A stretch of 6,849 nucleotides of DNA from an uncultured Opitutaceae bacterium (lineage in GTDB: Bacteria > Verrucomicrobiota > Verrucomicrobiae > Opitutales > Opitutaceae): the NCBI GenBank assembly GCA_946482625.1, contig CAMLSH010000212.1:1-6849 (forward strand), given 5' to 3'. Below are positions 1-4,707 of the stretch, one piece after another. Position 1 is the first letter of the stretch. Every line of letters starts with the position of its first letter. Position numbers and translations under genes: made by a program. The notes below the pieces were generated by a model, which saw only the letters and a list, made by a program, of their open reading frames with translations, did not search any database and was not told the origin of the DNA.

Positions 1-171
1 GAAGGCGGAGTCTTTTTTAACGCGGCCGAATTCGAGGGCGTTGATGACGGCGATTTTCTTTTTGTTGTGACCGATGGCGATGAAGGGATCGGGTACGTGG
101 ACGCGGCCGAAGTAGAGGGCGTCGGCGTTGTGGGAGGAGTCGGCGTAGAGGAGAATGGCGGGCGTGGGCAC
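1..171 (-). CDS. M24-family (Xaa-Pro aminopeptidase-like) protein, N-terminal fragment
   Basis: Fifty-seven codons of the N-terminus are present; the rest lies beyond the left edge. The frame starts MPTPAILLYADSS and continues through ADALYFGRVHVPDPFIAIG and KKKIAVINALEFGR. This layout (small strand, 'ADALYF', 'PDPF', then a strand ending in a 'LEFGR'-like turn) resembles the creatinase-type N-terminal domain of Xaa-Pro peptidases as I recall it from Verrucomicrobia. That domain precedes the metal-binding M24 pita-bread domain, so no catalytic residue is in the window. The start is a GTG at 169-171; no in-frame ATG is seen upstream, and no Shine-Dalgarno sequence precedes it. The gene is first after the repeat-filled gap 172-468, so its promoter should lie there. 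Family assignment rests on a short N-terminal stretch and is moderate; an uncharacterised relative is possible. Confidence 0.6.
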   Translation of the reverse strand, partial: MPTPAILLYADSSHNADALYFGRVHVPDPFIAIGHNKKKIAVINALEFGRVKKDSAF

Positions 172-185
172 GGGAGCGGAGGAAA

Positions 186-213
186 AGTGAAGGGAGAAGG
201 GTGAAGAGTGAAG
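186..213. repeat. Four-unit heptanucleotide tandem repeat
   Basis: Four adjacent 7-mers read AGTGAAG, GGAGAAG, GGTGAAG and AGTGAAG. The first and fourth are identical, and each of the others differs from them at one or two bases. The purine-rich trend continues downstream but loses register. The array begins 15 bases upstream of the GTG start of the M24-type gene, so it could lie in that gene's leader or promoter. It may be slippage-derived or a degenerate dispersed repeat. Confidence 0.6.
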
Positions 214-278
214 GAAGCGATGAAAGAGGGATGAATGTGGAAATCAGGAAGGCGGGAAAGCGGAGGAATGCAGCGGGT

Positions 279-316
279 CACAGAGGACACGGAGCGCCGG
301 CACTGAGTTCACGGAG
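279..316. repeat. Pair of CACAGAG/CACGGAG-type units
   Basis: Two 16-base units, at 279-294 (cacagaggacacggag) and 301-316 (cactgagttcacggag), match at 13 of 16 positions and are spaced 22 bases apart. Similar 'CACAGAG...CACGGAG' sequences are, from memory, widespread non-coding repeats in genomes of environmental bacteria. No function is evident. Confidence 0.55.
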
Positions 317-375
317 CTAGGAAGGGAGGAGAAGAGGGAAAGGAGGAAGCGAAGGAAGGTGACGGAGGGCGGTGG

Positions 376-402
376 GCCACAAAAGGCGCCGAAGACGCAA
401 AA
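376..402. repeat. GCCACAAAAGGCGC...GACGCAAAA intergenic element
   Basis: This purine-rich A/G segment contains two related blocks, 'acaaaaggcgc' and 'gaagacgcaaaa'. I recall similar elements lying next to the CACAGAG type in intergenic DNA of other environmental bacteria. Only one copy is in the window, so its status as a repeat rests on recollection rather than on a second copy seen here. Confidence 0.35.
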
Positions 403-427
403 CCTGCGGGCTGAAGGAGGTCGATCC

Positions 428-448
428 GGCCTCACGCGAGGTGAGGCC
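428..448. repeat. Perfect 8-bp inverted repeat (REP-like hairpin)
   Basis: The arms ggcctcac (428-435) and gtgaggcc (441-448) are exact reverse complements around a 5-nt loop (gcgag). The hairpin lies 20 bases beyond the stop codon of the minus-strand cyclotransferase gene, so it could help end or stabilise that transcript. No T-run follows in the minus direction, which argues against a classical intrinsic terminator. The neighbouring 447-454 (ccctacgg) is the reverse complement of ccgtaggg at 2331-2338, inside the insertion in the Nudix gene. This is a weak hint, possibly chance, that both belong to one dispersed repeat family. Confidence 0.6.
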
Positions 449-468
449 CTACGGGGTGCGTGGAAGGG

Positions 469-1320
469 TTATGGTTTGGGGTGGAGTTTGATTTCGAAGA
501 GACGGGGCCAGTTTTTGCCGGTGACGAAGAGACGTTTCGTGGCGGGGTCGTAGGCGATGCCGTTGAGGACGTCGGTGTCGGGCGTGCGGTCGGCGGCGGG
601 TAGAATTCCCGTGAGATCGATCACCGCAGTGACGTGACCGGTGGACGGGTTGATACGGACGATGGAATGGGTCTGCCAGATGTTGGCGACGATTTCACCT
701 TCGACGAATTCGAGTTCGTTGAGGCGCGGGATGGAGCGTCCTTCGAGGGTGACGTCGATCGTGCGGGTGACGGCGAAGGTTTCGGGGTTGAGGAAACGGA
801 TCGTGGCGGTGCCGTCGCTGAGGATCAGTGAGCGGCCGTCGGTGGTGAGGCCCCAGCCTTCGCCGGTGTAGGCGAAGTCGCGAATGGGCGAGAGCGTCGC
901 GAGGTCGTAGATGAATCCTTTTTTGTGCTGCCAGGTGAGCTGATAGATGCGGTCGCCGAGGACGGTGATGCCTTCGCCGAAGTAGGGGGCGGGGAGGTTG
1001 ACGCGCTTGAGGACGTTGCCGGTGGTGAGTTCGACACGGCGAAGGGAGGATTTGCCGACCTGTCCGGTGCCTTCGAGGAGGAGGTTGTTGCCGAGGAAAA
1101 CGAGGCCTTGGGTGAAGGCCTGTGGGTCGTGGGGGTAGGTGGCGACGACGGCGTAGGTGTAGTGGGCGGGCGATGACGCGGCGGATGATAAGAGAGAGGC
1201 GTCGGACGACGAGGCGGAGGGTTTACAGGCCGAGTTGAGAAAGATGACGGCGGTCAACGGCAGCGCCAAAATCGCGTACAAACCCGAGAGCTTGGTAGGT
1301 GATCTTTGTAAGCGTTTCAT
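469..1320 (-). CDS. Glutaminyl-peptide cyclotransferase (plant-type, beta-propeller), exported
   Basis: This 283-residue protein belongs to the glutamine cyclotransferase family, which converts N-terminal glutamine to pyroglutamate with release of ammonia. Residues 14-31 form a hydrophobic export signal ending NSA-C32. This is a near-lipobox (Asn rather than Leu at -3), so it is probably a lipoprotein, otherwise a secreted protein. A Ser/Ala-rich linker (33-52) precedes the propeller. The family blocks are present in order: HDPQAFTQGL (64-73), YFGEG (113-117), QLTW (127-130), GEGWGL (153-158), LNELE (200-204), NIWQT (213-217) and TGKNWP (267-272). From memory, F69, Q71, F114, E116, W130, W156, N201, W215 and K269 correspond to the papaya enzyme's active-site residues (E69, W83, W110, N155, W169, K225 and others), with nearly constant spacing, so the enzyme should be active. 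The ATG follows the stop of the upstream small membrane-protein gene by 4 nt, suggesting translational coupling. Confidence 0.9.
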   Translation of the reverse strand: MKRLQRSPTKLSGLYAILALPLTAVIFLNSACKPSASSSDASLLSSAASSPAHYTYAVVATYPHDPQAFTQGLVFLGNNLLLEGTGQVGKSSLRRVELTTGNVLKRVNLPAPYFGEGITVLGDRIYQLTWQHKKGFIYDLATLSPIRDFAYTGEGWGLTTDGRSLILSDGTATIRFLNPETFAVTRTIDVTLEGRSIPRLNELEFVEGEIVANIWQTHSIVRINPSTGHVTAVIDLTGILPAADRTPDTDVLNGIAYDPATKRLFVTGKNWPRLFEIKLHPKP

Positions 1321-1324
1321 GCTT

Positions 1325-1537
1325 TCATTCTCTCAGTCCCAACCACGCCAACAAAGGCATGACTATCAGACCTAACGCCACGGAACCGCCGAAGAGGGCG
1401 TGAACCCAAAAAAGGAAGGTGTCGTCTTCCCGGCGAATCCAGCCGGACCTTCCGAGCATCACGCCTTTTCTCAGGCCGCTGATCCAAAAGAAGGATGCGC
1501 AGCTTCCAAACAACAGGCAGGCAGTCTCAGTGCTCAT
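1325..1537 (-). CDS. Small two-helix membrane protein, unknown function
   Basis: This 70-residue protein is not one I can name. Two hydrophobic segments are visible: about residues 6-22 (CLLFGSCASFFWISGL) and 41-66 (FLFWVHALFGGSVALGLIVMPLLAWL). The loop between them carries R23, K24, R30, R35 and R36, so by the positive-inside rule the loop is cytoplasmic and both ends face out. Only four bases separate its stop from the ATG of the exported cyclotransferase gene, so the two are almost certainly cotranscribed. A link in the cell envelope is plausible, but the sequence does not show it. The start chosen is the ATG at 1535-1537, which has no Shine-Dalgarno sequence. The composition makes sense as a membrane protein, unlike the open frames on the opposite strand. 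Confidence 0.7.
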   Translation of the reverse strand: MSTETACLLFGSCASFFWISGLRKGVMLGRSGWIRREDDTFLFWVHALFGGSVALGLIVMPLLAWLGLRE

Positions 1538-1561
1538 TGTTGGTGCAGCGCTTGGCGGGAA

Positions 1562-1592
1562 GCGCGACGAGGGCGTCGCGCCTCCATCGGAG
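1562..1592. repeat. 31-base hairpin repeat, copy A
   Basis: This copy matches 2907-2937 at 30 of 31 positions; the single difference is G1573 versus A2918, in the loop. The first 20 bases form a perfect 8-bp hairpin: gcgcgacg (1562-1569), loop aggg, cgtcgcgc (1574-1581). A conserved non-palindromic tail, ctccatcgga, follows. It lies between two minus-strand genes (stop of the 155-residue gene at 1601, start of the 70-residue gene at 1537). The high conservation and intergenic position mark it as a dispersed REP-like element. It may act as a transcript-end or mRNA-stability hairpin, but no T-run is present. Confidence 0.85.
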
Positions 1593-1600
1593 TCGGAGCG

Positions 1601-2068
1601 TTAGGAGGATTTACGGCCGCGGTTGCCGTGGGATTCGTCCTTGGGGACCTCGTTGTCAGTGCGGAGCATGAGGACGGGAGTCTTGGTTTTGATCCAGAGA
1701 TCGGCCTCTTTGAAGTGTTTCGCGGGGATGTACTCGAGGGCTTCGCCGACGGTCTTCGCGGGGTTGAGGCGGCCTTTGCGGGTGGCGTTGTACTCGTAGA
1801 CGCCTTTGAAGATGCGATCTTGCGTGGTGGCGACGCTGTCGTCTTCGGGGATTTGCATGACCCAGCCGACGAAGTCGTGTTCAGGAAGTTTGCCATCGGG
1901 GTCGGAAATCAGGATGGCCCACTGCTTTTTGATCGCGGGCGGTTTCTCCTCATTGGCCTCGGCTTGGGTGAGGAGGTTCATCTCCTCGACGATCTGGCGG
2001 AGGAGCTTGGGATCGACCTCGTTGTTTTTGAGGATTTCGGCGACCTTGTTGACGTCAATTTTTGGCAT
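1601..2068 (-). CDS. Conserved-looking hypothetical protein, 155 residues
   Basis: I do not recognise this family. The protein is soluble, with no signal peptide or membrane segment. It has a helical N-terminus (MPKIDVNKVAEILKNNEVD, then LLRQIVEEMNLL), a charged linker (about 43-53), and a mixed alpha/beta core from KKQWAILISDPDGKLPEHDFVGWVMQIPEDD through RIFKGVYEYNATRKG to HFKEADLWIKTKTPVLMLRTD. It ends in a short basic tail (NRGRKSS). The alternation of hydrophobic and charged residues and the sensible amino-acid make-up support a real gene. The frame stays open upstream to 2161, but I chose the ATG at 2066-2068 because the extra 31 residues are Arg/Cys/Ser-rich and would overlap the start of the divergent Nudix gene. 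It stands alone, and its neighbours give no functional clue. Confidence 0.8.
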   Translation of the reverse strand: MPKIDVNKVAEILKNNEVDPKLLRQIVEEMNLLTQAEANEEKPPAIKKQWAILISDPDGKLPEHDFVGWVMQIPEDDSVATTQDRIFKGVYEYNATRKGRLNPAKTVGEALEYIPAKHFKEADLWIKTKTPVLMLRTDNEVPKDESHGNRGRKSS

Positions 2069-2130
2069 GGTGCGGCGGGCGGTTTTGGCCCACGAAGGGG
2101 CACGTTTTTCAACCGAGCGACAAGACAAAC
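2069..2130. promoter_or_regulatory. Divergent promoter region (155-residue gene / Nudix gene)
   Basis: Sixty-two bases separate two divergent starts, so promoters for both genes should lie here or overlap the coding ends. I see no convincing -35/-10 pair on either strand. On the minus strand a TTGAAA lies upstream, but it is not followed by a recognisable -10 at the right distance. The call is inferred from gene arrangement, not from a motif. Confidence 0.35.
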
Positions 2131-2859
2131 ATGCAAACAGGCGAACCGCGTCAGCAGACACACGGGTTTGGTGATCAGAAGGGGCCGGCGCAGCGCGGGG
2201 ACGAAGTGTTCGACGTGGTCGATGGGAACGACGTCGTGATCGGACAGGCGACGCGGCGCGAGGTGCATGCGAAGGGGCTGTGGCACCGGGCTGTGCATGT
2301 GTGGGTGTTCGCGCCGGTGGATGAGCGAGCCGTAGGGACGGAGTTGGAGGCTAAAGTGGAGTCGAGAGCGGGCGGTAAAAGTGCGGGCGAGGTCGAGGGG
2401 GCACGCTCTCAGGAGCCCGGCTACGGGCGCTGCGACTACGCGGAGACGGCGGGAAACGCGTTTAGCGGGCGGCGGGTATTTTTGCAGAAGCGGTCGCTGG
2501 CAAAGGACACGGCGCCGGGGTGCTGGGACTCGTCGTGCTCAGGACATCTGGACGCGGGGGAAGATTATCCGGCAGCGGCGGTGCGGGAATTGGGCGAGGA
2601 GATCGGGCTGCGCGTGAGCGGTCCGGATGTACTGACGGAGATGCTGCGCGTGAGTGCGTGCGCGGATACGGGTTGGGAATTTACGCGCGTTTACCTGATG
2701 GAGTCGGCGGGGCCGTTTTTGCTGCATCCAGCGGAGATCGAGCGCGGCGACTGGTGGCGCGTGGAGGACGTGACGCGAGCGATCGTTGAGAGGCCGGAGG
2801 CGTTTTCGCGGGCGTTTCGGTTTATCTGGGCGCAGGTGGTTTCGGAAAGTCGCGAGTAG
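2131..2859 (+). CDS. Nudix hydrolase with an in-frame internal insertion
   Basis: The product is 242 residues from the ATG at 2131. Nudix enzymes hydrolyse nucleoside diphosphates linked to another moiety, using Mg2+ bound by the Nudix box. A perfect box, G(x5)E(x7)REUxEExGU, is at residues 138-160 (GHLDAGEDYPAAAVRELGEE, then IGL). The N-terminal block DEVFDVVDGNDVVIGQATRR, followed by LWHRAVHVWVF (50-60), is like YfcD/isopentenyl-diphosphate-isomerase-type Nudix proteins, so the substrate is uncertain. In such proteins the VHVWVF strand runs almost directly into the next strand (here RRVFLQKRS, 114-122). Here about 50 residues rich in Gly, Glu, Ala and Ser (about 63-113) intervene. The frame is open further upstream to 2062, but that extension is implausible and would cover the divergent promoter. 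There is no Shine-Dalgarno sequence. The reading frame is intact, so a full protein is probably made; whether it folds normally is open. Confidence 0.85.
   Translation: MQTGEPRQQTHGFGDQKGPAQRGDEVFDVVDGNDVVIGQATRREVHAKGLWHRAVHVWVFAPVDERAVGTELEAKVESRAGGKSAGEVEGARSQEPGYGRCDYAETAGNAFSGRRVFLQKRSLAKDTAPGCWDSSCSGHLDAGEDYPAAAVRELGEEIGLRVSGPDVLTEMLRVSACADTGWEFTRVYLMESAGPFLLHPAEIERGDWWRVEDVTRAIVERPEAFSRAFRFIWAQVVSESRE
2317..2469 (+). repeat. Repeat-like segment inserted in frame within the Nudix gene
   Basis: This stretch encodes the extra residues between two core strands of the Nudix fold; its edges are estimated from protein comparison with YfcD-type proteins recalled from memory. Its DNA looks like the intergenic repeats of this kind of genome. 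It contains gtcgagggggcacgctctca, followed by a small hairpin, gcccg (2415-2419), gcta, cgggc (2424-2428). It also has a ccgtaggg octamer shared in inverted orientation with the repeat near 447-454. A 9-bp direct repeat, agcgggcgg, occurs at 2367-2375 and 2464-2472, which could be chance. Its length is close to a multiple of three and it has no stop in this frame. No second full copy is present in the window, so repeat identity is an inference. Confidence 0.45.
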
Positions 2860-2906
2860 GGCGGAGCGGGTAGCGGAGTCTGGGCGGAAGGCGTGTCGAC
2901 GGTTAT

Positions 2907-2937
2907 GCGCGACGAGGACGTCGCGCCTCCATCGGAG
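2907..2937. repeat. 31-base hairpin repeat, copy B
   Basis: This is the second copy of the element at 1562-1592, in the same orientation, with one change in the loop (A2918). The stem gcgcgacg (2907-2914) and cgtcgcgc (2919-2926) is perfect, with loop agga. It lies between the convergent Nudix and 95-residue genes, where a hairpin could serve as a shared transcript end for both strands. No U-tract is seen on either side. Confidence 0.85.
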
Positions 2938-2942
2938 GACGG

Positions 2943-3230
2943 CTACTCTTTAATCTGGTGGCCTTTTTTCGGCGTGGTGTGGTTGCCGGAGAAGCTGTCG
3001 CGGAGGGCTTTGATCGCGTCGTATTGCTTCGGGGAAATTAGACGGCGGGGAACGCGGCGGGCGGCTTCGCCCATGAGTTTATCCCAATCGTCTTCGTTTG
3101 GCGGGTATTTGTCCCAGGACTGCCAGTGGCCGTTTTTGCGCGTCCACTCGACGTTGCCGCCGTGGATGCGGACGTTGATCTGATATTTGCCTTCGTCGTC
3201 TTTAGACCACCAACCGAACTCGATACTCAT
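2943..3230 (-). CDS. Conserved-looking hypothetical protein, 95 residues
   Basis: This small soluble protein begins MSIEFGWWSKDDEGKYQINV. It has a beta-rich, tryptophan-rich first half (W7, W8, W29, W36, W39, W49) and a basic, helical second half (DKLMGEAARRVPRRLISPKQ and on). There is no signal peptide or membrane segment. The Trp/Gly/Asp-rich N-terminus looks like a small beta-sheet domain; I recall similar uncharacterised proteins from Verrucomicrobia but cannot assign a function. It begins 8-9 bases after the stop of the metallophosphoesterase gene on the same strand, so the two likely share a transcript. The ATG at 3228-3230 has no Shine-Dalgarno sequence (upstream is cctaaaccgccgcc), and translation may depend on coupling to the upstream gene. 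Confidence 0.75.
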   Translation of the reverse strand: MSIEFGWWSKDDEGKYQINVRIHGGNVEWTRKNGHWQSWDKYPPNEDDWDKLMGEAARRVPRRLISPKQYDAIKALRDSFSGNHTTPKKGHQIKE

Positions 3231-3239
3231 GGCGGCGGT

Positions 3240-4061
3240 TTAGGCGGAGGCGGTCGCAGGGGCCAGCGGAAACTCGGCGACGATCGCGCCGGGTTGAAAC
3301 GAATCGCGGCGGCGGTCGATGCGGAGGACGCGGAGATTTTTTTCGTCGAACTCGACCATCAATGCGCCACGTGGCGGTGTGAAAGAGCCGGTATTGATGA
3401 CCACGCGCGGTCGATGTTTGGTCCAGACGCCCGGGTGATGGATGTGGCCGAAGATGACGAAGCGGGCGGTCGGGTGGTGTTTCGCGGCCATTTGCGCGGC
3501 CACGCGGGGCGACGTAAGCCACGTGTGAATCATCGAGAGCGGACGGCGTGGGTGCGCGAAGAGGCGAAAGAGACGGGCGAGCTGATGAGTGAGGCTGCGG
3601 TCGGCGGGATCGTGTTCGGGCGGCAGACCGACGCTGATCGCGCGAAGGATCCGGTAGCGGGTTTCGAGTTGGTCCCAAGCGCCGGGCGGAAGCGGATCGC
3701 GGAGCGCGTGGATGCGGCGGCGATATTCGGGAAGATTCGGGCTCCACGGTGCGAGGTATTCAAAAAACACATCTCCGTGGGTGAGCCAGATCTGGCCATC
3801 GGCGAGGAGGAGTTCGTTGATGGGCGAGATGTCGGGGTCGTGGTTGCCGGCGATGAAAAGCGTCTCACGGGCGTGCGTGGCGAAAAACGCCTTGGTCTCG
3901 GCGATCAACTCGGGGCCATTTGCGACGATCTGGGAGTCAAGGGCGTCGCCGTTGACGATGATGCGGTCAGCGCCGTCGAGCAACGGGCGGAGCATGGCGA
4001 GGGAGCGAACCTGGCTGGCGGCGTCGTCGAAGTGGAGATCGGAAAGAATGCGCGTGAGCAC
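3240..4061 (-). CDS. Calcineurin-like metallophosphoesterase
   Basis: This 273-residue protein has the full set of metallophosphoesterase motifs for a two-metal active site. These are SDLH (residues 7-10, the DxH motif), NGDALD (37-42, GDxxD), GNHD (72-75), LTHGD (93-97) and GHIHHPG (205-211, GHxH). The middle part, about 100-200, is largely helical and Arg-rich (RRRIHALRDPLPPGAWDQL and on). Such an insert between the fourth and fifth motifs recalls LpxH/YbbF-like and other helical-cap members, so the substrate could be a nucleotide, lipid or other phosphoester. The C-terminus returns to strands (RVVINTGSFTPPRGALMVEF). The start is the GTG at 4059-4061, just before the first core strand (LTRILSDLH). 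The frame stays open to 4421, but that extension is Arg/Pro/Cys-rich and would overlap the divergent gene. There is no signal peptide, so it is cytoplasmic. The 95-residue gene follows closely downstream. Confidence 0.88.
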   Translation of the reverse strand: MLTRILSDLHFDDAASQVRSLAMLRPLLDGADRIIVNGDALDSQIVANGPELIAETKAFFATHARETLFIAGNHDPDISPINELLLADGQIWLTHGDVFFEYLAPWSPNLPEYRRRIHALRDPLPPGAWDQLETRYRILRAISVGLPPEHDPADRSLTHQLARLFRLFAHPRRPLSMIHTWLTSPRVAAQMAAKHHPTARFVIFGHIHHPGVWTKHRPRVVINTGSFTPPRGALMVEFDEKNLRVLRIDRRRDSFQPGAIVAEFPLAPATASA

Positions 4062-4180
4062 GGTGGATATCAGGAGCCGGTCGTGCGGAAAAGTAGAGCG
4101 CGGAGTGCGGGCGCGGGGAGGGACGGGGAGGGCAGCGGCGCGGGCTTGCGTGCGGGGAGTGCGGCGGCTGTTGTCCGCGC
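4062..4180. promoter_or_regulatory. Divergent promoter region (phosphoesterase / YhcH-family gene)
   Basis: This 119-base gap lies between two divergent starts and should hold promoters for both transcripts. It is G-rich on the plus strand, with similar blocks gcggagtgcgggcgcgggga (starting near 4099) and tgcggggagtgcggcgg (starting near 4151). No clear sigma-70 type hexamers or operator palindromes are visible. The call follows from gene arrangement. Confidence 0.35.
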
Positions 4181-4678
4181 ATGGCTCTTTTTGGCTCCAT
4201 CGCAACAGTCCGTGCGCAGCTCGCGCACGCGGCTCATTTTCAACCGGCGTTCGCGTATCTCGACAGCGTGTTCGCCCCGGACAGCGCGGTGCGCGCGCGT
4301 ATCCTCGCGGTGGAGGCGGGCAAGACGGAGCGGGTGGAACTCGCTGGCGGCGCCTTTGCCCTTGAACAGGCGTACCTGACGAAGCCGCGCGACATGGGCT
4401 TTTTCGAGTCGCACCGTGCATACATCGACGTGCAGGTGATCGTGAGCGGCGAGGAGCTCATGGAGGTTGCGGACGTGGCTAAACTCACGCTCGGCGAGGA
4501 CTTCACGCCGGCGAAGGACTTGATCAAATACCAGATGTTTGGCGCCGCTTCGGTGCTGCGGCTGGGTGCGGGCGAGGCGGCGGTGTTTTTCCCGGTGGAC
4601 GGACACATGCCGTCGCTCGCAGTGACGTCGCCGGCGCTGTTGCACAAGACGGTCGTGAAAGTCCCGGTCATCCGCTGA
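4181..4678 (+). CDS. YhcH/YjgK/YiaL family protein (possible sugar anomerase)
   Basis: This 165-residue cytoplasmic protein matches the YhcH/YjgK/YiaL (DUF386) family in length and motifs. It has FFESHRAYIDVQVIVSGEE (74-92), with the family's conserved E76, H78 and D83; FFPVDGHMP (136-144), with the PxDxHxP pattern; and a C-terminal HKTVVKVP (155-162). The family forms a cupin-like beta-barrel that binds a metal. Known members include E. coli NanQ (YhcH), a sialic acid anomerase, and EbgC, the small subunit of evolved beta-galactosidase. The substrate here cannot be read from the sequence, and no sugar-catabolism genes lie nearby. The ATG at 4181 opens directly into MALFGSIATVRAQL, a typical family start; no Shine-Dalgarno sequence precedes it. 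The rlmJ gene follows 29 bases downstream on the same strand, so they may share a transcript. Confidence 0.9.
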   Translation: MALFGSIATVRAQLAHAAHFQPAFAYLDSVFAPDSAVRARILAVEAGKTERVELAGGAFALEQAYLTKPRDMGFFESHRAYIDVQVIVSGEELMEVADVAKLTLGEDFTPAKDLIKYQMFGAASVLRLGAGEAAVFFPVDGHMPSLAVTSPALLHKTVVKVPVIR

Positions 4679-4707
4679 GCGGAGCGGGCGCGGCCTAGTA
4701 TTCGGCG

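Larger units (their letters stand above)
172..468. other. Intergenic region filled with degenerate repeats
   Basis: No convincing gene lies in these 297 bases. Short open frames exist on both strands, but they are low-complexity, basic or proline-rich and match nothing. The first half (about 172-360) is strongly purine-rich on the plus strand. It holds a heptamer array, then a pair of CACxGAG-CACGGAG units, then an 'ACAAAAGGCGC/GACGCAAAA' element, then a perfect 8-bp inverted repeat. The region separates the end of the cyclotransferase gene from the start of the M24 gene, both on the minus strand, so it should contain the M24 promoter and possibly the terminator of the cyclotransferase unit. 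I see no clear -35/-10 pair. Confidence 0.7.

Noticed and set aside
1400..2239. A 279-codon plus-strand open frame crossing several minus-strand genes
   Set aside because: It runs antisense through the small membrane-protein gene, the hairpin repeat and the 155-residue gene and across the divergent promoter; the composition is that of a shadow frame.
2464..2472. 9-bp direct repeat (agcgggcgg, also at 2367-2375) as a target-site duplication of the Nudix insertion
   Set aside because: The motif is GC-rich and common in this sequence, and the first copy lies inside rather than at the edge of the estimated insertion.
3126..4379. A 417-codon open frame on the plus strand opposite the metallophosphoesterase
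   Set aside because: It is the antisense shadow of a GC-rich gene whose minus-strand product has all five metallophosphoesterase motifs; the plus-strand product has no coherent motif.
4671..4683. Perfect 5-bp palindrome with the YhcH-family stop codon TGA as its loop (tccgc-tga-gcgga)
   Set aside because: It is short, with a 3-nt loop and no T-run; likely chance in GC-rich sequence.
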